This document shows, piece by piece, positions 51,077 to 60,206 of a stretch of 64,000 bases of DNA. Below the pieces are notes generated by a model, which was not told the DNA's origin, did no database searches, and was given only the letters and a program-made list of their open reading frames with translations. Location of the stretch: positions 9,981-73,980 of the forward strand of contig JAFYJX010000028.1 in the NCBI GenBank assembly GCA_017537905.1, read 5' to 3'. A program made the translations under genes and the position numbers. Position 1 is the first letter of the stretch. Every line of letters begins with the position of its first letter. Source of the DNA: Clostridiales bacterium. GTDB lineage: Bacteria > Bacillota_A > Clostridia > Saccharofermentanales > Saccharofermentanaceae.

Positions 51077-52219
51077 ATGGAACGCACACACATAGCATTT
51101 TTCGGGCGCCGCAACGCAGGCAAATCAAGCCTCGTAAACAGATTTACTTCGCAGGAAATTTCGATAGTTTCTGACGTTGCAGGCACGACGACGGATCCTG
51201 TCAGGAAGACTATGGAACTGCTGCCGTTAGGTCCTGTTGTGATCATTGATACTCCCGGAATCGACGATGAGGGAGCGCTCGGCAGCAAGCGCATCGAGAG
51301 AAGCATCAGGGTATTGGATGAGACCGATATTGCTATACTTGTCGTTGATGGCAGCATCGGTATGGGCGCTGACGAGAAGGCGCTTTTGGACGAATTTACT
51401 AAGCGCAAGATACCTCATCTGGTGGTCGTAAATAAGAGCGATCTCGGCACATCAGAAGTGCCTGAAGATGCAATGGTAGTAAGCGCTCTGAAGGGCGAGG
51501 GCATTGAGGAACTGAAGGAAACAGTTGCTGTCATCATCAGGCAGCGCAAAACACGCCCTCTGGTATCTGACCTTGTCGAAGAAGGTGATCTGGTAGTGCT
51601 CGTTGTTCCTATCGACAAGTCAGCTCCCAAAGACCGCCTTATCCTTCCGCAGCAGATGGTCATAAGAGACCTGTTGGGCAAGGGCGCGATACCTGTCGTT
51701 GTTAAGGATACGGAACTGGAAATAGCGCTCGCAAAAGTCGGCAAAGTAAGAATGGTAATAACCGACAGCCAGGCCTTTGCAAAGGTCTCAAAGATCGTTC
51801 CTAAGGATATTCCGCTTACATCTTTTTCTATTCTCATGGCAAGATTTAAGGGGATCCTCGACCAGTCGATCGAGGGCGCAAATATGTTAGATAACCTTAA
51901 AGACGGCGCGAAGATCCTGATAAGCGAAGGATGCACGCATCACCGCCAGTGCGAGGATATTGGAACAGTAAAGCTTCCGGGCTGGATCAGGGAATATACG
52001 GGCGTAGATTTTGACTTTAAGTTCACGTCCGGATTAGAGTTTCCAAAAGACCTTAAAGAGTACGATCTGATAATCCATTGCGGCGCCTGCATGCTCGGTG
52101 AGACCGAAGTCATGAGCCGCTACCAGAAGGCAAGAGACCAGGGAATTCCGATGACCAATTACGGAATTGCTATAGGCAAGATGAAGGGAATATTGGACAG
52201 GGTCATCAGGTTTAATTAA
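51077..52219 (+). CDS. hydF: [FeFe]-hydrogenase maturation GTPase HydF
   Basis: 380 residues from ATG 51077 (AAGAGG 6 bp upstream; the ATG at 51056 lacks a site). GRRNAGKSSLVNRF is the G1 loop, DTPGIDDEG G3 and VVNKSDL G4. The C-terminal domain has CTHHRQCEDIG and, about 50 residues later, HCGACMLGE: the C-x-H ... H-C-x2-C ligands of its 4Fe-4S cluster. HydF is the scaffold on which the diiron subcluster is completed before transfer to the hydrogenase. A perfect terminator follows. Confidence 0.96.
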   Translation: MERTHIAFFGRRNAGKSSLVNRFTSQEISIVSDVAGTTTDPVRKTMELLPLGPVVIIDTPGIDDEGALGSKRIERSIRVLDETDIAILVVDGSIGMGADEKALLDEFTKRKIPHLVVVNKSDLGTSEVPEDAMVVSALKGEGIEELKETVAVIIRQRKTRPLVSDLVEEGDLVVLVVPIDKSAPKDRLILPQQMVIRDLLGKGAIPVVVKDTELEIALAKVGKVRMVITDSQAFAKVSKIVPKDIPLTSFSILMARFKGILDQSIEGANMLDNLKDGAKILISEGCTHHRQCEDIGTVKLPGWIREYTGVDFDFKFTSGLEFPKDLKEYDLIIHCGACMLGETEVMSRYQKARDQGIPMTNYGIAIGKMKGILDRVIRFN

Positions 52220-52246
52220 CAAATCACAAACCAATCTGACAAAGAG

Positions 52247-52286
52247 AAAAATGGCGGAGTTTTGCTTACAAAATTCCGCTATTTTT
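52247..52286 (+). terminator. Rho-independent terminator after hydF
   Basis: AAAAATGGCGGA (52247-52258) with an inner GTTTTG pairs to CAAAAT and TCCGCTATTTTT (52275-52286): about 18 bp with two G-U pairs and a CTTA loop, ending in T5. Confidence 0.92.
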
Positions 52287-52366
52287 AATTGTATTCGCTA
52301 TTGGGGCAGGCATAATGTTTGCAGTGCTTTTGGGGAAGGCACAATACATTTTATGAGGTGATAATA

Positions 52367-53203
52367 GTGAAAAAATCGATCTACACAAAGGCTGCTTCGG
52401 TAATTCTTTCTGTGGCAGCAGCTGCATCATTTGAAGCATGCAGTTTAACCGTAAGCGGCAATGGAAACGCACAGACGGAAAAGGACACGTCTTCGGCAGT
52501 TACTTCTGAAGAAGCACCTTCTCTGACAGAGCAATCCGGGGAAGACACATCGGCATCTTCTGAAATCTCTTCCGGTGAGAATTCTTACGACAGATTCATT
52601 GAAGGATTTAAGAATGCCGTAAATAATCCTGAAAACGCATGGTACTACGGTCCGGATATTGAATCCGGCAAAGCGTCAGATGAAGATACCGGAATCTATA
52701 TTGCAAGCACAGGTTTCTGGGGCGATTCGTTTACTTATATCCTTTACGACATGGATAAGGATGGGACAGACGAGCTCTTTATCGGTGAACAGGTTGATGA
52801 CCAGGGCGAACAGAAGATCAATCTTTTTGGTGTCGTAACGATCGCAGACGGCAAATACAAGGTAATTGCAGCAGGCTGGGAGAGATGCGAACTTAATTAT
52901 CTTGGCGGGATCAATTTCTTGGATTCCGGTTCCAGCGGAGCAAGCTTCTCAGGAGCTTCTCTCTACAAATATAATTCCCAGACGAAGAATCTGGACATCA
53001 TCTACAACATAGAGTATGAGACCAAGGAAGACGGAACTACCAGCACCGAATTATTCGAAGGAGAGAACGGCAAGATCAAGTCAAATGTCGCTGCCTGCAA
53101 GGGCAAGGAAGCAGAAGAGAAATTCGATAATGCCAAGAAAGAAGCTTCGAAAGAAAAGAACGAGCTTATCGGCAGGGAATGGATCAAAGTCTCATTCAAG
53201 TAA
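52367..53203 (+). CDS. Lipoprotein with Ser/Thr/Glu linker and DxDxDG motif
   Basis: About 278 residues; start GTG 52367 with GAGGTGAT upstream. The signal peptide ends FEACS, a probable lipobox. A Ser/Thr/Glu-rich linker (about 35-75) precedes a domain with LYDMDKDGTDELFIGE, a calcium-loop-like motif also seen in the protein at 29.4 kb. The C-terminus is Lys/Glu-rich and helical. Family not recognised; probably cell-surface. Confidence 0.7.
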   Translation: MKKSIYTKAASVILSVAAAASFEACSLTVSGNGNAQTEKDTSSAVTSEEAPSLTEQSGEDTSASSEISSGENSYDRFIEGFKNAVNNPENAWYYGPDIESGKASDEDTGIYIASTGFWGDSFTYILYDMDKDGTDELFIGEQVDDQGEQKINLFGVVTIADGKYKVIAAGWERCELNYLGGINFLDSGSSGASFSGASLYKYNSQTKNLDIIYNIEYETKEDGTTSTELFEGENGKIKSNVAACKGKEAEEKFDNAKKEASKEKNELIGREWIKVSFK

Positions 53204-53226
53204 CATCAGCTATTATATTTTCTTAT

Positions 53227-53265
53227 GGGGTTGTCTCGAAAAGAGGCAGCCCCTCTTTATTTTTT
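53227..53265. terminator. Terminator between convergent genes
   Basis: GGGGTTGTCTC (53227-53237), loop GAAAA, GAGGCAGCCCC (53243-53253): 11 bp with two G-U pairs, followed by TCTTTATTTTTT. It overlaps the 3' end of the converging minus-strand gene. Confidence 0.88.
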
Positions 53266-53961
53266 ACGGCTCCTGTTAATAGCAAGGCAGACAGTATATA
53301 CGATAAACAGCATAAGGGTGACAAGGCCAAGCAGTCCTGCCAGGTAATACTTTTCGCCGGTAATGTTATAGATCCATTCAAGAGGCGAGTTTCTCGTAGG
53401 ATACATGAGGAACAGGTAATCCTGGCCATAAGCGCGGTCCAGAAGGTATATCGGAGGTGCGGCGATTGCCAGGAACAGATATGAATACCAGAAGTGTTTG
53501 AACGATACGCGGACGTCCTTCCTTACGAGGAAAATGAGAGGTATGAATACCAGAAGCGAGTGCGTAAGAAAGCACAGCATCGGCAGGTAAGACCAGAAGG
53601 GCCTGTATGTCCAGTCGGGGAAGAGCAGGGCGCCTATTGCTCCGGGGAGGATCAGGACCAGTGATACTTCGGCAAAATAGGACCTGACTTTGCCATGCGT
53701 CAAAGATGCCAGGAGATTTACGAAAATACCGAGATTACAAAGGTGAAGCGGGAGGAAGTCTAAGATATTTCCGCCTTCACTTACAAGGAGAATGTCCTGC
53801 AGCGCTTCTCCTGCGAGTGTTATAAGTGAGAGGATCAGGACGATCCTGCGGGCATTCTTTTCCGGGCTTCTGCGGATGAGCAGGAGTCCTATGGTTATTG
53901 CTATCGCGATAAAGATGAGCATTCCTATGTGCTCGGGACAAAAATGCGAGAATGTGGTCAT
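53257..53961 (-). CDS. TIGR02206/YwaF-family integral membrane protein
   Basis: About 234 residues with six or seven helices. LPLHLCNLGIFVNLL and the PTRNSPLEW segment near the end are characteristic of the YwaF/TMEM164-like group (TIGR02206). I took ATG 53961, giving MTTFSHFCPEH, as it matches the usual family start; a longer frame from 54036 is open but lacks a ribosome site and adds an unlikely N-terminus. Function in bacteria unknown. Confidence 0.8.
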   Translation of the reverse strand: MTTFSHFCPEHIGMLIFIAIAITIGLLLIRRSPEKNARRIVLILSLITLAGEALQDILLVSEGGNILDFLPLHLCNLGIFVNLLASLTHGKVRSYFAEVSLVLILPGAIGALLFPDWTYRPFWSYLPMLCFLTHSLLVFIPLIFLVRKDVRVSFKHFWYSYLFLAIAAPPIYLLDRAYGQDYLFLMYPTRNSPLEWIYNITGEKYYLAGLLGLVTLMLFIVYTVCLAINRSRKK

Positions 53962-54116
53962 CTTGGCAGGCGCTTTCTTAATGTTGCCTTCATTGTAGCA
54001 CCACGCTGCGCCCGCATGAACATTGGAGCTGAACACAGTTTCGGTACATTAGTGCATATTTAAGAAATCGTGATTATAATAAAAGAGTCTGGTAGTCAAA
54101 ATAAATTGAGGGTTTT

Positions 54117-56669
54117 ATGCATAACAACAGGAAGACGCTTTTAATTACGCTTACAGCGACTTTTGTGCTTATGGCACTGCTGGTCACTTATACGACCAGG
54201 CTTATGTATCAGTCGTCCTATTCGCATACTTATGAACTCGGCAATGACAAGACTGCGGCAATAACGGCCGATATCGAGAATTACCTTGAGACCGCGAGAT
54301 CAGTTCTCTGGGTGGCAGCTGATACTGTTGACCATATGGTCGCAAACGGCGCCACCAATGAAGAGATCGTTGAATATATCACCCGTGAATCTACCAATAC
54401 GGCATCACAGTTCGATTCCAGCTACACAGGCCTTTACGGTTATATAAATGGCAAGTACGTCGACGGTGTGGGCTGGGTACCGCCTGAAGATTACGATCCG
54501 ACAGCGAGGGACTGGTATAAGGAATCTGTTGCAGCAGGCGGACAGCCGCTTGTAGTAAATCCTTATGTCGACGCACAGACAGGAAATGTAATCATCTCAG
54601 TATGTAAAGCACTCACTAATACCAATGATGTTCTCGGACTGGATCTTACTTTGTCCGGAGTCCAGGAGACGGTTGAAAAAGTCCAGATCGATGGAAAAGG
54701 ATACGGATTCATCCTTAATTACGACGGCACGGTCATAGCTCATCATGACAGCTCGGAGAGGGGCAAAAACTATAGCGAAGACCCTGATAAAAAGGAACTT
54801 TATGAGAAGATCATGAGCGTTGATAAGGGCAATTTCGATATGGTAATTGACGGCAGGAAATGCACTGTCTTTGTCGATGATGTCATTAGCCAGTGGCATT
54901 TGGCGGTAGTTGTCGAGAAGAGCGACCTCCTGAAAAACACATGGCGTGTCCTTACATTAAGCATCATTATAGGGCTCATTGTTTTCGCGTTGATTTCCGC
55001 TTTCTACATTATCGGCTACAGACACGAGACCAATGTCATGAAGCGTATGGAAGAGATGAAGGCGACGGAGCAGAAGAGAGAATATGAAGCCAAGCTCCTC
55101 ATGCTCGAAAAAGCTGCGGCCGACACTGCGAACAAGGCAAAGAGCGACTTCCTGGCCGATATGTCGCACGAGATCAGAACGCCTATCAATGCCGTTCTCG
55201 GCATGAATGAAATGATCTTAAGAGAGTCCGGCGATGAGCGCATCCTGGAGTATTCGTCCAATATAAAGAGTGCCGGAAATACATTGCTCTCGATCATCAA
55301 CAATATCCTGGATTTCTCCAAGATCGAAGACGGTAAGATGACTCTGGTCCCTGCCGAATTTGATGCTGCAGAGCTCATTACAAACCTTGTAAATACGATC
55401 AGCGAGCGTGCGCATTCAAAGGGGCTGGAGTTCATTACGGAAATAGATGAGTCTGTCCCTTCCAAGCTCTACGGAGATGATGTAAGGATATCCCAGATCG
55501 TGATGAATCTTCTTACCAATGCCGTCAAATATACGGAGAGCGGTAGCGTTACTCTGCGCGTAAAGAATAACGGTATATCTGACGGCAATGTTAAACTCCG
55601 TTTTGATGTGATCGATACCGGAATCGGAATAAAGGAAGAGGATCTGGGCAAGCTTTTCGAATCATTCAAGCGTATTGAGGAGAAGCGCAACCGCCATATC
55701 GAAGGCACAGGTCTCGGTATCTCAATCGTCTGCAAGCTCCTTGCCATGATGGACAGTAAGCTCGATGTCGAGAGCCAGTATGCGATAGGTTCCACTTTCG
55801 GATTCGACTTGAAACTCCGTGTAATAGATCCCGAGCCTGTCGGAAAGTACGACGAGAAGAGAAAGACCGCATCAGCCAGAGACGAGGAAGTCCATATCTT
55901 CGCGCCCGGTGCCAGGATCCTGGTAACGGATGACAACGGCATGAACCTCAAGGTCGCCGTAAACTTCATGAAAATATTCGGCATTACTCCTGTTACATGT
56001 TCATCGGGAATCGAGACCATCGAACTGATGCGCAAGGACAGGTTCGATATCGTCTTCTTGGATCACATGATGCCCAACATGGACGGCGTGGAGACTCTTA
56101 AGGCATTAAAGGACGAGAATCTTCTTAATGGTGCCGTCGTTATCGCGCTTACCGCCAACGCTGTTGTAGGTGCTGAGAAGCAGTACCTTAGCGCGGGCTT
56201 TGACGGGTACCTCTCCAAGCCTATTACGGTCAATGATCTCGAGAAGACCCTTAAGAAATACCTGCCTGCAGAAGTCATTGAGAGTGGTGCATCTGAAGTT
56301 GAAGCAGAGAAGAGTTCAAAATTGTCTTTGGAAAAACTCCGCACGATCGGGCTTAATGTTGACGCTGCCCTCATGTACACATGTAACGATGAGGATTTTT
56401 ATAAGGAACTCCTCACGGATTATGCGAAGAGCGCAGAGGATAAGTGCAGCGAGCTCTCCTCATATCTCGAAAACAAAGACCTCAAAAACTATGAGATCCT
56501 TGTCCATTCGCTCAAGAGTGCGTCAAAGACCGTCGGCGCGGATGACCTGTCAGACATGGCAAAGGTGCTCGAGGAAGCTTCGAGGAATAAAGATATATGC
56601 TTCGTTAATGAACATCACGAGGCCTTTGTAGAGAGCTTTACGGGCCTTGCAGGCAGGATATTAGGATAA
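54117..56669 (+). CDS. Hybrid sensor histidine kinase with Cache, receiver and HPt domains
   Basis: 850 residues. Helices at about 9-29 and 283-305 bracket an extracellular Cache domain (GGQPLVVNPYVDAQTGNV and GKGYGFILNYDG) that likely binds a small ligand. HisKA follows with MSHEIRTP, His 351, then the ATPase with NLLTNAVKYT, DTGIGIKEEDLG and GTGLGISIV. A receiver domain holds FLDHMMP with Asp 649, and the C-terminal HPt domain VHSLKSASK with His 797. The phosphorelay therefore ends on an HPt and needs a separate response regulator, which is not encoded nearby. A short helical stretch links helix 2 to HisKA. Confidence 0.95.
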   Translation: MHNNRKTLLITLTATFVLMALLVTYTTRLMYQSSYSHTYELGNDKTAAITADIENYLETARSVLWVAADTVDHMVANGATNEEIVEYITRESTNTASQFDSSYTGLYGYINGKYVDGVGWVPPEDYDPTARDWYKESVAAGGQPLVVNPYVDAQTGNVIISVCKALTNTNDVLGLDLTLSGVQETVEKVQIDGKGYGFILNYDGTVIAHHDSSERGKNYSEDPDKKELYEKIMSVDKGNFDMVIDGRKCTVFVDDVISQWHLAVVVEKSDLLKNTWRVLTLSIIIGLIVFALISAFYIIGYRHETNVMKRMEEMKATEQKREYEAKLLMLEKAAADTANKAKSDFLADMSHEIRTPINAVLGMNEMILRESGDERILEYSSNIKSAGNTLLSIINNILDFSKIEDGKMTLVPAEFDAAELITNLVNTISERAHSKGLEFITEIDESVPSKLYGDDVRISQIVMNLLTNAVKYTESGSVTLRVKNNGISDGNVKLRFDVIDTGIGIKEEDLGKLFESFKRIEEKRNRHIEGTGLGISIVCKLLAMMDSKLDVESQYAIGSTFGFDLKLRVIDPEPVGKYDEKRKTASARDEEVHIFAPGARILVTDDNGMNLKVAVNFMKIFGITPVTCSSGIETIELMRKDRFDIVFLDHMMPNMDGVETLKALKDENLLNGAVVIALTANAVVGAEKQYLSAGFDGYLSKPITVNDLEKTLKKYLPAEVIESGASEVEAEKSSKLSLEKLRTIGLNVDAALMYTCNDEDFYKELLTDYAKSAEDKCSELSSYLENKDLKNYEILVHSLKSASKTVGADDLSDMAKVLEEASRNKDICFVNEHHEAFVESFTGLAGRILG

Positions 56670-56694
56670 ACAGGAACAGCCCTGAAATTCTCTA

Positions 56695-56723
56695 TTGTTG
56701 ATGCTCCTATATAGGTGTACAAT
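56695..56723 (+). promoter_or_regulatory. Promoter of the SLC13-type carrier, 9 bp before the ATG
   Basis: TTGTTG (56695-56700), 17 bp, TACAAT (56718-56723). ATG 56733 is 9 bp further and there is no Shine-Dalgarno, so the predicted mRNA has at most about three leader bases. Confidence 0.65.
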
Positions 56724-56732
56724 CGTGTCGCT

Positions 56733-57842
56733 ATGTTAGAACGCATCAAGAAAGACCCTGTATTTTTCATTTCAGGAATACTCGCAATAGTATCCTGTTT
56801 CTTTGTCACTCCTGACGAAGAATATTTTGGCTATATTGATTTCAGGGTTTTGGCAATCCTTTTTTGCATGATGCTCGTAGTATCAGAACTCGTAATACTC
56901 GGTGTCTTCGATAAGCTCACAAATAAACTTCTGTCCAAAGTCCATTCATCAAGGCTCGTGTCGCTTATCCTCGTCTGGCTCGCATTCTTCATGGGAATGA
57001 TCCTGACAAATGACGTTACGCTCGTAACGCTCGTTCCTTTCGCAATCGCCCTGATGAAGACATTTGACGACAGAAGGACTCTGACATTCACGCTTATTCT
57101 CATGACTGTTGCGACAAACTTAGGAAGCATGCAGACACCGATCGGCAACCCTCAGAATATATATCTTTACACGCACTATCAGATGGAGATCGGCAGCTTT
57201 ATGCTGATGATGCTTCCTTATTCTTTGTGTTCTCTCGTTCTCGTTACCATTGCCGTATTCATCCTTTGCAAGGATATGAAGATACAGCACGAAAAGGAGA
57301 CGGAGCAAAAGAAGATCTCCGGAGTTAAGCTCGCTATATGCATCGCGCTCTTTATCGCGAGCCTGCTCGTAGTATTAAGAGTCGTTCACTTCCTTATAGT
57401 TTTCGCCCTGCTCGCAATAGTAATGCTCATTATGGACCGTAAAGCATTTAAGGGTGTCGACTATACGCTCCTTATCACATTCGTGTTTTTCTTTGTCTTC
57501 GTCGGCAACATGGGCAGGATCGACGTCGTCTATAACACGATATCAGGCATCGTCGAGAAGTCGCCCGTTCTTACGGCTATCGCATCTTCGCAGGTAATAA
57601 GCAACGTTCCCGCAGCGCTTCTCCTGTCGGCTTTTACTGACAATGGCAGGGCGCTTGTAATCGGTACAAACTTAGGCGGATTGGGAACGCTTATCGCGAG
57701 CATGGCAAGCCTTATCACTTACAAATTCCATGCTGCTCTTCCCAAGGCGAAAGACAAATCCGTCAATTATATCGGCGCATTCAGCGTCGTAAATATCGTT
57801 TTTTTGGCAATTCTTCTCGGAGTGTACTTTATTCTCAGATAG
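56733..57842 (+). CDS. SLC13/ArsB-type anion transporter
   Basis: 369 residues with about ten helices. LTNDVTLVTLVPFAIALM and NLGSMQTPIGNPQNIYLY are the paired motifs of the ion-transporter superfamily (citrate, dicarboxylate, arsenite carriers), repeated in the second half as SNVPAALLLSAF and GTNLGGLGTLIASMAS. The substrate is not clear; no ars genes are near. The GTG at 56715 in the same frame lies inside the promoter and is rejected as start. Confidence 0.88.
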   Translation: MLERIKKDPVFFISGILAIVSCFFVTPDEEYFGYIDFRVLAILFCMMLVVSELVILGVFDKLTNKLLSKVHSSRLVSLILVWLAFFMGMILTNDVTLVTLVPFAIALMKTFDDRRTLTFTLILMTVATNLGSMQTPIGNPQNIYLYTHYQMEIGSFMLMMLPYSLCSLVLVTIAVFILCKDMKIQHEKETEQKKISGVKLAICIALFIASLLVVLRVVHFLIVFALLAIVMLIMDRKAFKGVDYTLLITFVFFFVFVGNMGRIDVVYNTISGIVEKSPVLTAIASSQVISNVPAALLLSAFTDNGRALVIGTNLGGLGTLIASMASLITYKFHAALPKAKDKSVNYIGAFSVVNIVFLAILLGVYFILR

Positions 57843-57910
57843 TTCCATGATATATAATTAAAGCGTCAAAGATTTTTTATTGCGCTGCTATATCATTGGG
57901 GGGCTGTGAG

Positions 57911-60166
57911 ATGAGCGGTAGATACTTTTGGAAGTTTGAATGTTTGGCTTTGGCTGTTTCAATCTGCTTTGGCACGCTTGCATTAAGCGGATGTCAGCAA
58001 AAGCCTGAAGAATCGGAGACTGAAACAACGGCTGCAGTGACTGAACCGGCAGTTACCGAACCTGCTGAAACAACCATTACGCCGTCGCCGACACCGGCTC
58101 CGATGACCGACAGCGAAGCTGAAGCCGAAGCGCTGAAGATAGCAGAACAATTCGGCCTTTCCAAGGAAGAATTAAGAGGTAAGTATGCTCTGTTCCTCAG
58201 GTATTCTTATGTGGTTATAAATAATCCTGAAGTAGCTGAATACAGGCAGTATCTGTTTAATTTCTTCCCGTTGGTTGCTGATCATCTTAAGAGTGAGAAT
58301 GAAGAGTCATTCTTTAGAAAAGTCAGCGGGCTTGGAATGTATACAGTAACTACCAATGATTTCGCCGGCGGATTCTCAGGTAATACGATTCAGTTTAATT
58401 CTGATAATGTGAAATATTGGGGTGAAGCATACCAGAGTCTTGTTGTTTACCATGAGACCATGCACTTTATGGATGCCTGGATCGATGGTGAAGTCGGTGA
58501 AGTCTACGTTATGAATGACGGAACGTTCGAATTCCATCCTCATTCCGAAGAGGGCGGTTTTGATGACAGCAATGTCGTATATCACTCTGGCATGGGTTAT
58601 TTTACTGAAGGCGGAGCGGAGAAATATAAGACAGAGTACTTTACCAAGGCGAGTACGGATCCGACGCCTACAGGACTGGAGTTCCTTGTCGGATTGGATT
58701 ATATCTTCGGAAAAGAAACCGTCGATGACATTTTCTTCAGCCATGATACAGGCGTTAAGTTCTGTAAGTTAATGAAGGACAATGGTTTCACCGATGATGA
58801 GATCATCCGCATGTTGAGAACATCGGTAACCGATTCGGTAATGAAAGACGGCTCTAAGTATATCGATCCGCGAGAAGTCCTTATCAGGTTCTACATTAAA
58901 AAGATCGGTCCGGACTACGCGAAGGATGCAAAATTCTGCAGGATCATTGCAAGCCTTGATAAGAATCTCATTAACAAGATCCCTACTGAATACCGCAGTT
59001 TTATAACCAAAGTTACAAAGGAAGCACAGAAAACCAACAGCGGAATGCTCAAGCAGGTTCGAAAGAAGGTTGGTACTCAGGATGCTTACTTTGAGGCTAA
59101 TCCGTATACGATCTTTATCGACGGAGAACTTAAGCTTGTAACTATGCTCTGCACATACAAAAAGGAAAAACCTGTCTATACCTCCGTTATCTTTAATTAT
59201 GATTTTGATAAGAAATCTGTTAAGAGTATCGAACTGTATAAAGACTGGAATCCGAAGAAGCAGGATAGCAGCAATAAGAAGCTTCCGGCTGAAGAAGCAG
59301 ATGCATTAGTCAAAACACTTTACAGAGATAATTCTGAGGCTCATAACCAGACTGTTATTGGAACTTCCTCTCTTGGTTCCGACAAATATAAAAAAGCGGA
59401 AGAACTGGGAAATAAGTATGGCATCAAGATATGGTTTGCTGATCTCACACCTGATGGTGTGCTGTTCACTGAATTTACAAAAGCTGATGACAGTTTGGCT
59501 ATCACACAAACTCTTGAAAGCATAGAAAAGGTACTTTCATTGTATCCGGAAGACTACTTCGATCAACTGTTGTTTGAGTATTATGATGGTGTCGCTATCT
59601 GTCTTTATACAGGTTGGTTTGAAGAAGCATTCCCTGCGTCGATGTATATTAATGGTAAGAACTATCTCCTGTTCTACGTTGACACTGAGATCGATCATGT
59701 TCAGGGACATGCTGGTGGTGACGCTATCCTCAAGATGTTCCCGGACGCAACACCCATGGAAGCAAATCTCATCTGTGATATCGGAAGAGCAACTGAGAAG
59801 ATAGTTGCTTATAAAAACAGCCACTACGAGAAGCCGGTTAACACGAATTCAAGCTGGGGGTCTAAGAATTACAAGGGCTTCAAGTATCTGAATTCCACAG
59901 ACAGCAATAAGCTTGCAAAACAGGCGAAGAAGACAAAGATGCAGTACTTCCTTTGCAAGGAGTCCCTGATAAGCGCCAAGAATGACAGACTGCTGACTTA
60001 TGAGTATATGATGCTCCTGGCACTTACGGGCAAGAAACCGGAAGAGAAGCTTTCCAAGGAGTGCCTGGCTAAGCTTAAAGAAATGAAAAACGCCATAAGG
60101 ACGGATTTTGATACCACGAACTGGCCCGGCTTAACATCCTGGGAAAGAGCAATGATGAAGCTTTAA
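57911..60166 (+). CDS. Lipoprotein with HExxH metalloprotease-like site
   Basis: About 751 residues from ATG 57911 (GGGGGG upstream). The signal peptide ends LALSGC, then a Thr/Pro/Glu linker (about 25-65). HETMH at residues 181-185 within VVYHETMHFMDAW, and TEGGAEKYKTEYF about 55 residues later as the likely third ligand, give a gluzincin-type zinc site. The rest contains no known domain. It is probably an extracellular peptidase acting near the membrane; the family is not recognised. Confidence 0.68.
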   Translation: MSGRYFWKFECLALAVSICFGTLALSGCQQKPEESETETTAAVTEPAVTEPAETTITPSPTPAPMTDSEAEAEALKIAEQFGLSKEELRGKYALFLRYSYVVINNPEVAEYRQYLFNFFPLVADHLKSENEESFFRKVSGLGMYTVTTNDFAGGFSGNTIQFNSDNVKYWGEAYQSLVVYHETMHFMDAWIDGEVGEVYVMNDGTFEFHPHSEEGGFDDSNVVYHSGMGYFTEGGAEKYKTEYFTKASTDPTPTGLEFLVGLDYIFGKETVDDIFFSHDTGVKFCKLMKDNGFTDDEIIRMLRTSVTDSVMKDGSKYIDPREVLIRFYIKKIGPDYAKDAKFCRIIASLDKNLINKIPTEYRSFITKVTKEAQKTNSGMLKQVRKKVGTQDAYFEANPYTIFIDGELKLVTMLCTYKKEKPVYTSVIFNYDFDKKSVKSIELYKDWNPKKQDSSNKKLPAEEADALVKTLYRDNSEAHNQTVIGTSSLGSDKYKKAEELGNKYGIKIWFADLTPDGVLFTEFTKADDSLAITQTLESIEKVLSLYPEDYFDQLLFEYYDGVAICLYTGWFEEAFPASMYINGKNYLLFYVDTEIDHVQGHAGGDAILKMFPDATPMEANLICDIGRATEKIVAYKNSHYEKPVNTNSSWGSKNYKGFKYLNSTDSNKLAKQAKKTKMQYFLCKESLISAKNDRLLTYEYMMLLALTGKKPEEKLSKECLAKLKEMKNAIRTDFDTTNWPGLTSWERAMMKL

Positions 60167-60172
60167 ACCAAA

Positions 60173-60203
60173 AAGATCCCGCAGTTAATTGCGGGATTTT
60201 TTT
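60173..60203. terminator. Bidirectional terminator
   Basis: GATCCCGC (60175-60182), loop AGTTAATT, GCGGGAT (60191-60197), then T7. The A-run on the left gives the T-run needed for the opposite strand, so it serves both convergent lipoprotein genes. Confidence 0.92.
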
Positions 60204-60206
60204 GTT

